The notes beneath the pieces were generated by a model. That model had not been told where the DNA came from. It was given only the letters and a program-made list of their open reading frames with translations, and ran no database searches. Shown here one piece after another: positions 35,465 through 44,584 of a DNA stretch of 64,000 nt; within the stretch, counting starts at the first letter, position 1, and each line of letters opens with the position of its first letter. Source of the DNA: Nonlabens sp. (GTDB lineage: Bacteria; Bacteroidota; Bacteroidia; Flavobacteriales; Flavobacteriaceae); NCBI RefSeq assembly GCF_018401815.1, contig NZ_JAGYKG010000006.1, positions 62,001 to 126,000 of the forward strand. Direction: 5' to 3'. A program made the translations under genes and the position numbers.

Positions 35465-36007
35465 TTAATTTAACGTTGTCACAAAACCGTTATAATTAAG
35501 TTTAAAATCGTTGCCTACAATATCAACCACTCCATTGTTAATAGTAAATACATATGTATTATTCTCATTTTTAGTGATAGTAAGCGTTCCAGATTCTATA
35601 TCTTCTTCTCGATCTAGCGTATCATTTTGAATGTCATAATTGATAGCAAAATACATTTCCACTTGACCTGAAACCGCTTGATTATCAGTAATGGAATAAG
35701 TTCCTTCAATTTCAAAATTTTGCTGATCCGAATACACTTCCATTATAACTACATCTGCTGCGCCCTCAAGTTGATTGTTTTGAGTCAATACATAACCTTC
35801 ACTTGATAATAAGATTGTTTTATAATATAGGTTAGGGCTGTCTTCTTGTACTGGCGTATCAAATCCAAACCTTAATCCAAATGTATCATTATCAATACTA
35901 AAAGAACCTCTAGATTCAATTGCTCGCATGTCATCATCATCAGATTCACAAGAGCAAAGCAATGTTAAGGAAAATATAAAGGATAATAATAATGTAAGAT
36001 TTTTCAT
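35465..36007 (-). CDS. Lipoprotein of unknown function
   Basis: 180 residues. Signal peptide with lipobox LLCSC; the mature Cys is followed by ESDDDD, an acidic run resembling the surface-export signal of Bacteroidota lipoproteins. The remainder is beta-rich with many Asn, Asp and Tyr and ends in YNGFVTTLN. I do not recognise the family. It is divergent from the next two genes and lies inside the AT-rich island bracketed by twin terminators. Confidence 0.7.
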   Translation of the reverse strand: MKNLTLLLSFIFSLTLLCSCESDDDDMRAIESRGSFSIDNDTFGLRFGFDTPVQEDSPNLYYKTILLSSEGYVLTQNNQLEGAADVVIMEVYSDQQNFEIEGTYSITDNQAVSGQVEMYFAINYDIQNDTLDREEDIESGTLTITKNENNTYVFTINNGVVDIVGNDFKLNYNGFVTTLN

Positions 36008-36058
36008 ACTTTATGGTTTAATTAATATAAAATATTTTTAAAATGGTCAAATCCAAAG

Positions 36059-36083
36059 AAACAAACAAACAAACAAACAAAAC
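36059..36083. repeat. Tetranucleotide tract (AAAC)5 upstream of a surface lipoprotein
   Basis: Five AAAC units followed by AAAAC. An ATG at 36043 precedes the tract out of frame with the gene at 36110; loss of one four-base unit would join them into a single frame with a fuller signal peptide. Confidence 0.7.
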
Positions 36084-36109
36084 TTTTAATTTTATTTAAA
36101 AGACCTTTA

Positions 36110-37660
36110 GTGTTTCTCTTTTTTACCCTATTTATCTTTTCATGTAGTGAAGATATTATTGAAGACACACAATTAAACACAAAGAACACTCAGTTAGAAT
36201 TGGAAATTTCTGACTCAAGATTAATTTTTACATCAAAAGAGCATTTCCAAATAGTTCAACAAGGGCTTCAAAAGGATTTAAAACAAAATGAGCAATCAGT
36301 AGTTGATTTTTTTAATAGTTTATATGAGAGTGATTTTGTTTCTCTTTATCCATTAGTAGATGAGGAAGATACAAATGGTTATCTAGATGCTAGAGTTAAT
36401 GGTGTACTAAATAATGAAAATTTAGATCCAAATGCTATTGAATTATTTAGTGAATTAGAAGATGCTTTCGGAGATGAAACTTTTTCCTCATTATTAAATC
36501 AAAATGCTGAAGTAGCAATTGGGGATCAAGTTTTTAAATATACTGATTCAGGATTATTTATGATAGACATTGAAGATTACAACGATCTAAACACATATTT
36601 AAATCAACAAAGTATAAGCGATAACTTATTAGCTAGAACTGATGTGCCAATTACAAATAATTTTATAAATGATCACAATCCATGTGGAGGAATAGTGCAA
36701 TTATCACCTAATTTATCTTTTTTTGCTGCTGCTACTGAGGAGATTATCAGTGATCCTTGCGTTGTATCTGGTGGAAGCTTTTCGTCAGGCTCAGGCTCAT
36801 CGTCTGGAACACAACCATCGGCAGACGATCATGCAATTGCATCAATGACATTAAATGAATGTGCTGGGTCATCCCCATTGCTAGGCAATATTTTTGGAAC
36901 TACAAAGGTTTGTCACGACCAGTACTCGGATCGAAGAAGAGTAAAAAATAAATATTATGATATTGATGTGTTTTTAGCTTATGCAATAGGGGTAAAAGTG
37001 AAGCATCAGTTCAAAGGTGGTCTTTTTGGCGATTGGCGCAAAGAAGAAATTACAGAAATGGGAATGGGTTTAAATTCGATTACTTGGAAATATACACCAC
37101 AAATTTATAACGTCGTTGGTCAAGTCCCAACAAATTTAACCACTATTTATGTTGATGGTCAGGCATATAGATCTGTTCAAGACTGGGTGAATTATAACTC
37201 ATTAGGTCCTACACCTTTACCTAATTTACCATTTAATCAAAATGATCTTGATGTAATCATTGAAATTGCTGATGATGTATCTTTTGGAAACATATCAACA
37301 GAAAGAGACCTTACTGAATTAGTTTATTCTCAAATATTTGATCAAGTGAGAAGCACTTTTAGTAGCCTACAAAGTGAACAGTTAAAAAAAGCAGGTATTA
37401 TTATTAAATCAAATAATGATGTATGGATTCAGTATTATGATCTTGCTAAAGCGTGTAACAACTGTGATAAGATTGAAGAAGTATTGGATTGGGGTATTAT
37501 GACACCTTTAATCACGTATAATTTTGGGAATGCAGATCCAAGTTTTAGTTTTGACTATAATTTTGATTTTAGGAATCCAGAAGCTGTTAAAGTATCCGGT
37601 TATGGAATGGCTAGATCAGGAACTAATCAATGGCATGGCAATAGAGTAATATTCGAATAA
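36110..37660 (+). CDS. Large lipoprotein of unknown function, start possibly phase-variable
   Basis: 516 residues from a GTG at 36110. The N-terminus is a hydrophobic stretch ending in the lipobox IFSC with SED after the Cys, but it has no basic n-region. Upstream codons in the same frame would supply one (FKRP) but contain no usual start codon; the ATG at 36043 would do so after loss of one AAAC unit. The body is acidic at first (about 20-160), has a Ser/Gly linker (SSGSGSSSG) near 220, and a C-terminal region with several Cys pairs (CNNC). I do not recognise it. Its stop overlaps the ATG of the next gene (TAATG). Confidence 0.65.
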   Translation: MFLFFTLFIFSCSEDIIEDTQLNTKNTQLELEISDSRLIFTSKEHFQIVQQGLQKDLKQNEQSVVDFFNSLYESDFVSLYPLVDEEDTNGYLDARVNGVLNNENLDPNAIELFSELEDAFGDETFSSLLNQNAEVAIGDQVFKYTDSGLFMIDIEDYNDLNTYLNQQSISDNLLARTDVPITNNFINDHNPCGGIVQLSPNLSFFAAATEEIISDPCVVSGGSFSSGSGSSSGTQPSADDHAIASMTLNECAGSSPLLGNIFGTTKVCHDQYSDRRRVKNKYYDIDVFLAYAIGVKVKHQFKGGLFGDWRKEEITEMGMGLNSITWKYTPQIYNVVGQVPTNLTTIYVDGQAYRSVQDWVNYNSLGPTPLPNLPFNQNDLDVIIEIADDVSFGNISTERDLTELVYSQIFDQVRSTFSSLQSEQLKKAGIIIKSNNDVWIQYYDLAKACNNCDKIEEVLDWGIMTPLITYNFGNADPSFSFDYNFDFRNPEAVKVSGYGMARSGTNQWHGNRVIFE

Positions 37661-38226
37661 TGTATTTAAAAAGATACTTGTTTACAATCTCAATTCTTAT
37701 TTGTTGTTTTGGGTTTTCCCAAAACAACAACTTTGAAACTGCTATATCTTTCAAAGTAGGAGCAATAGGTGGCTGGATTGCTGCCGAAGTTCCTTTATCA
37801 GATAAGATCATACTTAACGCAGAATTTGGTCAGGAAGGTGGTTTTTATAAAAATAGAACCGATAATGACACGCAATTCTTTTTTACAAATACTTTAAGTT
37901 TAGAACCGCGATACTTTTTTAATAGAGAAAAAAGGAAAGAAGCTGGAAAAAGCATCAACCTCAATTCTGGAAGTTATTTCGGAATAGAATTTATGAGAGT
38001 TCCAGATTGGTTAACCATTTCATCCGATAATAGTGATATTCGAATTGAACAGTCGTTTTCTATCATACCTAAAATAGGACTTAAACGAGCAATAGCAAAC
38101 ATCATGACTTTTGAATTTGCAGGTGGGATAGGCTACCAATTTAATGATAATTTAGAAAACTCGTTAACTGTAGGGCTAGATCTTAGAATAGGAATTTTAT
38201 TATATTATAATCGGTATAAGAAGTAA
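37660..38226 (+). CDS. Small outer-membrane barrel-like protein
   Basis: 188 residues. Signal peptide ends in GFSQ (about residue 21). The mature part alternates hydrophobic and polar residues with glycines (AISFKVGAIGGWIAAE, FEFAGGIGYQFND) and ends in ILLYYNRYKK, as expected of a small beta-barrel. It begins on the last base of the preceding stop codon, so translation of the two is coupled and they may act together at the surface. Terminator follows. Confidence 0.65.
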   Translation: MYLKRYLFTISILICCFGFSQNNNFETAISFKVGAIGGWIAAEVPLSDKIILNAEFGQEGGFYKNRTDNDTQFFFTNTLSLEPRYFFNREKRKEAGKSINLNSGSYFGIEFMRVPDWLTISSDNSDIRIEQSFSIIPKIGLKRAIANIMTFEFAGGIGYQFNDNLENSLTVGLDLRIGILLYYNRYKK

Positions 38227-38244
38227 GATCTTCTCAATAAAATT

Positions 38245-38282
38245 AAAAATCCCTTTCTAAAATTTTAGAAAGGGATTTTTTT
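38245..38282. terminator. Perfect palindromic terminator, right copy
   Basis: A 36-base perfect palindrome around CTAAAATTTTAG with a T run, nearly identical to the terminator at 35417-35452. Confidence 0.85.
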
Positions 38283-38400
38283 ATGCGTTCACCACTCTAA
38301 GTTTTACCTCAAAAAGACGACTAAACCTTAACATACTTTTGTTTAAACTTATTGCGTAATAAGTTAAACAGATACTATCTTTACCTCAAATACTAAGGTT

Positions 38401-39084
38401 ATGGCAACTACTAAAAAAGCACCTGCAAAAAAGGCAACTAAAAAGAAAGAAATCACTAAGCATGATATCATCACTGCTTATATGGATTATGTTTTAGAGC
38501 ATGAAAAAACGCCTAAATCTGTTTATAAATTTGCTAAGGATAACAATATGTCCGAGCAAGAATTTTACCAATTCTTTGGTAGTTTTGACAGTTTGCGCAA
38601 GGATATTTGGAACACATTCTTTACCATGACCATGGATGTAGCGCACAAAAATGAAGAGTATGCTCACTTTTCCAATCGCGAAAAGATGCTCACGTTTTTC
38701 TATACTTTCTTTGAACTTCTAACGCTTAACAGAAGTTATGTGCTCTATACCTTAAAGGAAAATCAGTACATGATGAATAAAATGGATCAGTTAAAAGGTT
38801 TGCGCAAGCACGTGAAGAATTTTTCTAAAGACTTGATCATGCAACGCAACGAGGATAAATCTAATATTTTATTAGAGCGTTCTGAAACCATTTATAGTGA
38901 AGGAGCTTGGATACAAATGTTGTTCCTTATGAAATTTTGGATGGAGGACAACAGCGCTGGTTTCGAAAAAACCGATATGGCTATTGAGAAATCTGTAAAT
39001 ACCATTTTTGATGTTTTCGATAACACTCCTTTAGATGCCGTTTTCGATTTTGGAAAATTTCTCTGGAAAGAACGCATGGCGTAA
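38401..39084 (+). CDS. TetR-family transcriptional regulator
   Basis: 227 residues. A Lys/Ala-rich tail (KKAPAKKATKKK) precedes a TetR-like DNA-binding domain (about 18-65: IITAYMDYVLEHEKTPKSVYKFAKDNNMSEQEFYQFF), then an all-helical ligand domain. TetR proteins with this arrangement stand directly before an AarF/UbiB-like kinase gene in many Flavobacteriia, and here that gene follows after 122 bases, with a repeat copy in between. Ligand unknown. Confidence 0.82.
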   Translation: MATTKKAPAKKATKKKEITKHDIITAYMDYVLEHEKTPKSVYKFAKDNNMSEQEFYQFFGSFDSLRKDIWNTFFTMTMDVAHKNEEYAHFSNREKMLTFFYTFFELLTLNRSYVLYTLKENQYMMNKMDQLKGLRKHVKNFSKDLIMQRNEDKSNILLERSETIYSEGAWIQMLFLMKFWMEDNSAGFEKTDMAIEKSVNTIFDVFDNTPLDAVFDFGKFLWKERMA

Positions 39085-39143
39085 TTAAACTTAAATCTAA
39101 GTTTAAACTTAAATAGGCTGAAGTAATAAGTTTTTTTATTTCT

Positions 39144-39157
39144 GCTTTCGCGAAAGC
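39144..39157. repeat. Palindromic repeat copy 11 (intergenic)
   Basis: GCTTTCGCGAAAGC between the TetR and AarF genes. Confidence 0.88.
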
Positions 39158-39206
39158 GAGACCACAATAATCATCGAATTCATTCTATTGAATTCCTACT
39201 TGTACT

Positions 39207-40547
39207 ATGAAAACATTAGATAAAATACCTACCAGTAAAATAGGCCGCACGACAGAGCTAGTAAAGACTGGAGCTAAAATAGGTGCGAATTATATCAAAT
39301 ATTATTCTAAAAAAGCAGTAAATAGAGAAATGGATCGCTCCTCGCTAGATGAGGACAATGCTACCGACATATACGATGGATTAAAGAGCTTAAAAGGGAG
39401 TGCTCTTAAAGTTGCGCAAATGCTATCCATGGACAAGAGTTTATTGCCTGGTGCTTATGTAGAGAAGTTTAGTCTTGCACAATTTAGTGTGCCTCCACTA
39501 TCTGCTCCTTTAGTTAGAAAAACTTTTAAAAAGTATCAAGGTGCTTATCCAGAAGAAATTTACGATACCTTCTCTAAAGATTCTGTCAATGCGGCGAGTA
39601 TAGGTCAAGTTCACCGAGCTACTAAAGACGGTAAAGAATTAGCGATAAAAATTCAATATCCTGGTGTAGCAGAGTCTATAGGAAGTGATCTCGCAATGGT
39701 AAAACCCATTGCCATGAAAATGTTCAACCTCAAAGGGGAAGATTCCAAAAGATACTTCTCTGAAGTAGAAGATAAATTGACTGAAGAAACAGATTATGAA
39801 CTGGAAGTCAAGCAAAGTGTAGCGATTACAGAAGCTTGTGCCCATATTCCTAATCTTAAGTTTCCTAAATATTACCCAGAGCTTTCTAACAAACGCATCA
39901 TCACAATGGACTGGATGACGGGAAAGCATTTAAGCGAATTTGCAAAAACAGATTTTGATTCAGAAACCGGAAACAAACTTGGTCAAACACTTTGGGATTT
40001 TTACATGTACCAAATGCACGGATTAAAAGCTGTTCATGCTGATCCGCATCCAGGGAATTTCTTGATCTCCAAAGAGCATGAATTGATTGCTATAGATTTT
40101 GGCTGTATCAAAGAAATAGTAGACGAATTCTACCAACCCTATTTTGAGTTGGCCGTTCCTGCAAGCATCAACAATCCTGAAATATTCAAAGCTAAATTAT
40201 ACGACCTAGAAATCTTACGTGAGGATGATAGTGAGAAGGAAATCATTTATTTCTCTGCTTTGTTCCACGAGATGCTCAGTCTATTTACCAAGCCTTTTCA
40301 AGAAAAGACCTTCGACTTTGCAGATAGTACCTTTTGGGATGAAATTTCTTCTTTAAGTGAGAAATACAGCAATGATAAAGAACTGCGCAAAATGAATGGC
40401 AATCGCGGTAGCAAGCACTTCTTGTACATCAACCGCACCTTCTTTGGCCTTTATAATTTGTTACACGACTTAAAAGCGACTGTGAATACCCATGAATACG
40501 TAAAGTATCTAGAGGAGAAAGGCTTTAAGAACCACAGTGCGTTGTAA
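39207..40547 (+). CDS. AarF/ABC1/UbiB-family atypical kinase
   Basis: 446 residues. The hallmark motifs are in order: LKGSALKVAQMLSMD (the KxGQ-like N-terminal signature), VNAASIGQVHRA (Ala-rich nucleotide loop), ELAIKIQYPGV (catalytic Lys), HADPHPGNFLI (catalytic loop) and IAIDFGCIKE (metal-binding DFG). Classical UbiB aids ubiquinone synthesis, but Bacteroidota use menaquinone, so the role is probably in lipid or isoprenoid handling (inference). No membrane helix pair is obvious at the C-terminus. Confidence 0.9.
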   Translation: MKTLDKIPTSKIGRTTELVKTGAKIGANYIKYYSKKAVNREMDRSSLDEDNATDIYDGLKSLKGSALKVAQMLSMDKSLLPGAYVEKFSLAQFSVPPLSAPLVRKTFKKYQGAYPEEIYDTFSKDSVNAASIGQVHRATKDGKELAIKIQYPGVAESIGSDLAMVKPIAMKMFNLKGEDSKRYFSEVEDKLTEETDYELEVKQSVAITEACAHIPNLKFPKYYPELSNKRIITMDWMTGKHLSEFAKTDFDSETGNKLGQTLWDFYMYQMHGLKAVHADPHPGNFLISKEHELIAIDFGCIKEIVDEFYQPYFELAVPASINNPEIFKAKLYDLEILREDDSEKEIIYFSALFHEMLSLFTKPFQEKTFDFADSTFWDEISSLSEKYSNDKELRKMNGNRGSKHFLYINRTFFGLYNLLHDLKATVNTHEYVKYLEEKGFKNHSAL

Positions 40548-40549
40548 CT

Positions 40550-40739
40550 CCAAAACTTCTTTCTCCAATCCTAAAGGGTGGAAGTTTTTGCTTTTATTAC
40601 TTCCATCATCGCCTACACCCATCCCCGCCTTCCCTCTAGGGAAGGTGCTTATTTAAATACGTTGCAGAAACCAACCCTTAAGGGTTAGGAAAAAGATACC
40701 AAAACTTCTTCCCCCAACCCTAAAGGGTGGAAGTTTTTG
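40550..40739. repeat. Cluster of intergenic repeats
   Basis: Two 41-base direct repeats (40550-40590 and 40699-40739, each holding CCTAAAGGGTGGAAG) flank a hairpin CCTTCCC-TCTA-GGGAAGG (40628-40645) and a palindrome AACCCTTAAGGGTT (about 40674-40687). No gene lies inside. Confidence 0.8.
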
Positions 40740-40755
40740 TTATTAAAGATATTTT

Positions 40756-42036
40756 CTACCTCTTATAAACCACTCCGTCTTTCATTACAAAATCCATTTG
40801 CTCTAGAATAGCAACATTCTTTTCTGGGTTTTGAGAAACGGCTATAATGTCTGCATAAAAGCCTTTTTTTACTTGACCTATTTTATCTTCTAACTTTAAG
40901 ATTTTTGCAGGTGTGATGGTAGCGCTTTGTATGGTTTCCATAACTGGCATTCCTGCCTCATTCATATAACCAAATTCTTTGGCATTCTGACCATGTGCAA
41001 AAACACCAGCGTCTGTTCCAAAAACAATAGGCACTCCTTTTTTATAAGCTCTAGCAAAAGTTCCTTGAATTTGTGGGCCTACAGTTCTCGCTTTAGGAAC
41101 TACTATCGCTGGGTAGAAACCTTCCACCTCAGCTTTTTCGGCTACTTCTTTTCCTGCAGTAATCGTAGGAACTAAGTAACAATCCTTTTTGATCATGAGC
41201 TCCATAGTTCTTTCACTCATATAAGTTCCATGTTCTATAGTTTTCACGCCACCTTCTACGGCGCGATACATACCTTCGTCACCATGAGCATGTGCCGCCA
41301 CATGATAACCGTAATCTGCTGCAGTTTCTGTGATGGCTTTGATCTCCTCCACGGTAAATTGCGGATTGCTCCCGTTTTTTGCCACACTTAAAACACCACC
41401 TGTAGCGGTGATTTTAATACAATCGGCACCATTTTTATAACGGTGTCTTACGGCTGCTCTTGCTTCATCTGAGCCGTTAGCTACGCCTTCTCTAGGACCT
41501 GGATTCCCCATAAAGGCTTGGTTACCTCCGTTAGTAGGATCGGCATGACCACCAGTTGTGGCGATGGATTTTCCTGCCGTAAAGATTCTTGGACCTGGCA
41601 CTTTACCAGCATTTACCGCATCCCGCAGCGAAATGTTGATGCCACTGCCACCTAGGTCTCTTACCGTAGTAAATCCAGACATTAAAGTAATCTCTGCATA
41701 TTTTACAGAATTATAGGCAACGTCTGCAGGATCATCCACAAATTTTGAAATGTACGCATGAGGATTATACTCTGTTTCCATGTGGACATGCATGTCTGTA
41801 AGACCTGGCATCACCCACTTATCTTTTAAATCATAATAATCGGCAGTTGTTGGGACCTTTAAATAGCCTTTATCCAAAGATTGTATTTCTCCATCAGCTA
41901 AGGTTACTGTCATCTCTGTGAGCCAGGTTCCTTTCTCCGTATCTAAGAGGTGTCCAGCGTGAATAATAGTTGTTGTGTTTTGAGCGATGCTGATGGTGAT
42001 CACAAAGAACATCAATAAAGTAAGTCGCAGTTTCAT
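40756..42036 (-). CDS. Secreted amidohydrolase (imidazolonepropionase/prolidase-like)
   Basis: 426 residues with a signal peptide ending in SIAQ (about residue 19). Metal-dependent hydrolase fold: TDMHVHM (HxH), DCIKITATGG (carboxylated Lys), YHVAAHAHG (His), TIEHGTY (His) and VFGTDAGV (Asp) are all in place. This fits the periplasmic amidohydrolases that cleave Xaa-Pro or other blocked dipeptides. Substrate not fixed by sequence. It stands alone, with a repeat cluster downstream. Confidence 0.88.
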   Translation of the reverse strand: MKLRLTLLMFFVITISIAQNTTTIIHAGHLLDTEKGTWLTEMTVTLADGEIQSLDKGYLKVPTTADYYDLKDKWVMPGLTDMHVHMETEYNPHAYISKFVDDPADVAYNSVKYAEITLMSGFTTVRDLGGSGINISLRDAVNAGKVPGPRIFTAGKSIATTGGHADPTNGGNQAFMGNPGPREGVANGSDEARAAVRHRYKNGADCIKITATGGVLSVAKNGSNPQFTVEEIKAITETAADYGYHVAAHAHGDEGMYRAVEGGVKTIEHGTYMSERTMELMIKKDCYLVPTITAGKEVAEKAEVEGFYPAIVVPKARTVGPQIQGTFARAYKKGVPIVFGTDAGVFAHGQNAKEFGYMNEAGMPVMETIQSATITPAKILKLEDKIGQVKKGFYADIIAVSQNPEKNVAILEQMDFVMKDGVVYKR

Positions 42037-42144
42037 ATCTATAAATTAAAACCACAAGTTAAGACAGATTTGTCAAATCATTTTATAAAATTTGATTTGC
42101 CTTTAAAGAACTTTTTTTACTTTGAAGAAAAGCAACATTATTTC

Positions 42145-43299
42145 TCAAAACTGAATCCTACCTTTTAAATAAATTACTTTAGACCTACTGCTAGAATTTG
42201 AATTTCTCAAAAGACTATCCATAGGCAAAACAGCCATAACAAATACGTTTTCTGAAATCCAGAAAAATTCTCCTGCAGTGTACCAACTAGAAAACTTGAT
42301 TAAATAATCTAGCCTAATAGGCTCTGCATCAAATTCTCTAATCGAAAATTCAGTGGTATTTGAAAACACATTAAAATATTCGCTTACTAAATATTCTCCG
42401 TTTGGAGATATTTCAGGCAAACCACTACACAAAAATTCTTTTTTGCCTGTTGTTCGATTAACCAGAATAACTTCAGCATCTTCTGCAAAACCAGATATTA
42501 AATAACTGTCCAACTCTTCAATCTGGCCGTAATATTCCGTTTTTGAAGCCCATTCACCAGTATGATCTTTTATCAATATAGAGTCTCTTCCTTTAGCAAT
42601 GGGTAAGTAATATTGTTCCCATTCTACAGGTCGGTACTCGTTTTCTAGCTTGAATTTCTTAGGTTGCCAGTTGGTGTCTAGTTTGTAATTTTCAGTAATC
42701 TTTTGATCGATGTAATCATCTCTATTCACCACCTCAAATTGAATGATTTTTTTTAAAGCTTCTTTTGCAGCAGGATTGTTTTCATAGCGCACATCACATC
42801 CGCCTGGATGCATATCTCGCCTGGATGAAACACCTGTTACTGCCTTGTAATGCTCATTTGTAGCAAAATGCACTAATTCCACAAAATTATGAAGACTTGC
42901 CTTCGGAATTGAATTTAAATGTAGTGTAAGGAATATGTCAAACACATACTGCTTGCGCTCATTAGCGTAATGATATTTAGAGAAAGTAGGCCTGACTTGA
43001 ACCCATTGTCCATATTTTTTCTTGCCCTCATCAATGATATAAGTTGTTCCAATAGCAGGAATATTTTCTACCACCTTTAACTGCGCTCCGTATGGTAGCT
43101 TTTGTACAACATCATAGCTTGTTCCTGGTCCAGAACGTAAATTAAGCCCGCTCTCTGCATTGATAAAATAACAAGTGTTTGTTTTTAATTGCGCTTTCGC
43201 ACCTTGACTAGCAAGGCATAAACTTCTGTTTCCATTCGGAAAACAGAAAGCGGAACACAAGAAAACCACTACAAAAAGAATTTTAAAATTTACTTTCAT
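42145..43299 (-). CDS. Secreted SH3-domain protein with an enlarged signal peptide
   Basis: 384 residues. A hydrophobic signal sequence is followed by a bacterial SH3 domain (about 45-110: ESGLNLRSGPGTSYDVVQKLP and WVQVRP), then a region of unknown fold (about 115-384, PGGCDVRYENNPA). Bacterial SH3 modules usually bind cell wall. The signal region is odd: a 45-base stretch (43201-43245) sits exactly at the centre of a palindromic repeat. Without it the peptide would read LCSAFAKAQ, an ordinary cleavage site; with it 15 residues are added in frame. Export may therefore be altered. Confidence 0.7.
   Translation of the reverse strand: MKVNFKILFVVVFLCSAFCFPNGNRSLCLASQGAKAQLKTNTCYFINAESGLNLRSGPGTSYDVVQKLPYGAQLKVVENIPAIGTTYIIDEGKKKYGQWVQVRPTFSKYHYANERKQYVFDIFLTLHLNSIPKASLHNFVELVHFATNEHYKAVTGVSSRRDMHPGGCDVRYENNPAAKEALKKIIQFEVVNRDDYIDQKITENYKLDTNWQPKKFKLENEYRPVEWEQYYLPIAKGRDSILIKDHTGEWASKTEYYGQIEELDSYLISGFAEDAEVILVNRTTGKKEFLCSGLPEISPNGEYLVSEYFNVFSNTTEFSIREFDAEPIRLDYLIKFSSWYTAGEFFWISENVFVMAVLPMDSLLRNSNSSSRSKVIYLKGRIQF
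43192..43253. repeat. Palindromic repeat copy 12, split by a 45-bp insertion
   Basis: CGCTTTCGC (43192-43200) and GAAAGCGG (43246-43253) join to a perfect repeat if 43201-43245 are removed. The insert is a multiple of three and holds small dyads (CCTTGACTAGCAAGG; CTGTTTCC/GGAAAACAG). Confidence 0.85.
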
Positions 43300-43334
43300 A
43301 GTGGTTTATTTTTTTTAGAATTATCGTTCTAAAA

Positions 43335-44468
43335 TTATCTGTTTATAAACTCCTTGACATGATCGGTAATAAACTTGATCTGCTCGTCATCCAGCTCGGT
43401 ATGCATAGGTAAAGAAATACATTCCTTCACTAATTGATTGGTCACCATGAAGTTTTCTTCTTTGTAACGCTCGTCTACATAAGCCTTTTGTTTGTGCAGT
43501 GGTATCGGATAATACACCCCACAAGGAATGTTATTGGCCTGTAAATGTTTTACCAGTCCGTCTCGGTCTGCATTTTTAATAACTAAGGTGTATTGATGAA
43601 ACACGTGACAGTCGCAATTATCGCAAACTATAGGCGTGATGATTTTTTCCTCCCCAGCAAAAGCTGCTGTATACTTTCTCGCAGCCTCTCTTCGGGCATT
43701 GTTATAATCGGTTAAGTAAGGTAGTTTTGCTCTTAAAACTACGGCTTGCATGGCATCCAATCGAGAGTTTACTCCTACCACGTCATGATGGTAGCGCTCG
43801 TACATACCGTGATTTACCACTCCTCTGATGATATGAGCCAGTTCGTCATCATTAGTGAAAATAGCACCACCATCTCCGTAAGCACCTAGGTTTTTTGAAG
43901 GGAAGAATGAGGTAGTTCCTACATGTCCTATGGTTCCTGTTTTAGATTTAGAACCATTGCTGTGCATATAATTAGAACCTATTCCTTGCGCGTTATCTTC
44001 AATGACATAAAGATCGTGCTCTTTTGCAATCGCCATGATCTCATCCATATTGGCCGTCTGTCCAAATAAATGAACCGGAACAATAGCTTTTGTTTGAGGC
44101 GTTATTGCCTTTTTAATAGCATCTATATCAATATTAAAATTATACGGATTTACATCCACTAGGACTGGTGTCAAATTCAAAAGCGCTATAACTTCCACCG
44201 TCGCCGCAAAAGTGAAATCGGCTGTGATGACTTCATCACCAGGCTGTAAACCTAGTCCCATCATCGCGATTTGTAATGCATCGGTACCATTTGCACATGG
44301 AATCACGTGTTTCACTCCTAAATATTCTTCTAGTTCCTTTTGAAAAGCATGAACTTCTGGACCATTGATAAAGGCTGCCGAATCTATAACCTCTTGTAGC
44401 CCTGTATTTATTCTATCCTTTATTCCCTCGTACTGACCCTGGAGGTCAACCATCTGTATTTTACGCAT
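43335..44468 (-). CDS. DegT/DnrJ/EryC1/StrS-family sugar aminotransferase
   Basis: 377 residues. PLP-dependent aminotransferase acting on nucleotide-linked keto-sugars for surface polysaccharide. Visible: VIPCANGTDALQIAMM, ITADFTFAATVE, VIEDNAQGIGS, the PLP Lys in FFPSKNLGAYGDGG, and the C-terminal YYPIPLHKQ. A WbpE/WlbC-like role is plausible. A later Met (MVDLQGQY) at 44453 is an alternative start. It is divergent from waaA, another cell-envelope gene. Confidence 0.92.
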   Translation of the reverse strand: MRKIQMVDLQGQYEGIKDRINTGLQEVIDSAAFINGPEVHAFQKELEEYLGVKHVIPCANGTDALQIAMMGLGLQPGDEVITADFTFAATVEVIALLNLTPVLVDVNPYNFNIDIDAIKKAITPQTKAIVPVHLFGQTANMDEIMAIAKEHDLYVIEDNAQGIGSNYMHSNGSKSKTGTIGHVGTTSFFPSKNLGAYGDGGAIFTNDDELAHIIRGVVNHGMYERYHHDVVGVNSRLDAMQAVVLRAKLPYLTDYNNARREAARKYTAAFAGEEKIITPIVCDNCDCHVFHQYTLVIKNADRDGLVKHLQANNIPCGVYYPIPLHKQKAYVDERYKEENFMVTNQLVKECISLPMHTELDDEQIKFITDHVKEFINR

Positions 44469-44584
44469 TTGTAAATTGTATTATCAATAGGCATTTGATG
44501 ATGCATATCCATGTAAAAATAAGCAATAATGATAGGAATGCCCAAACCTTATTTTTTATATTACATTTGAATAAAGACTGATTT

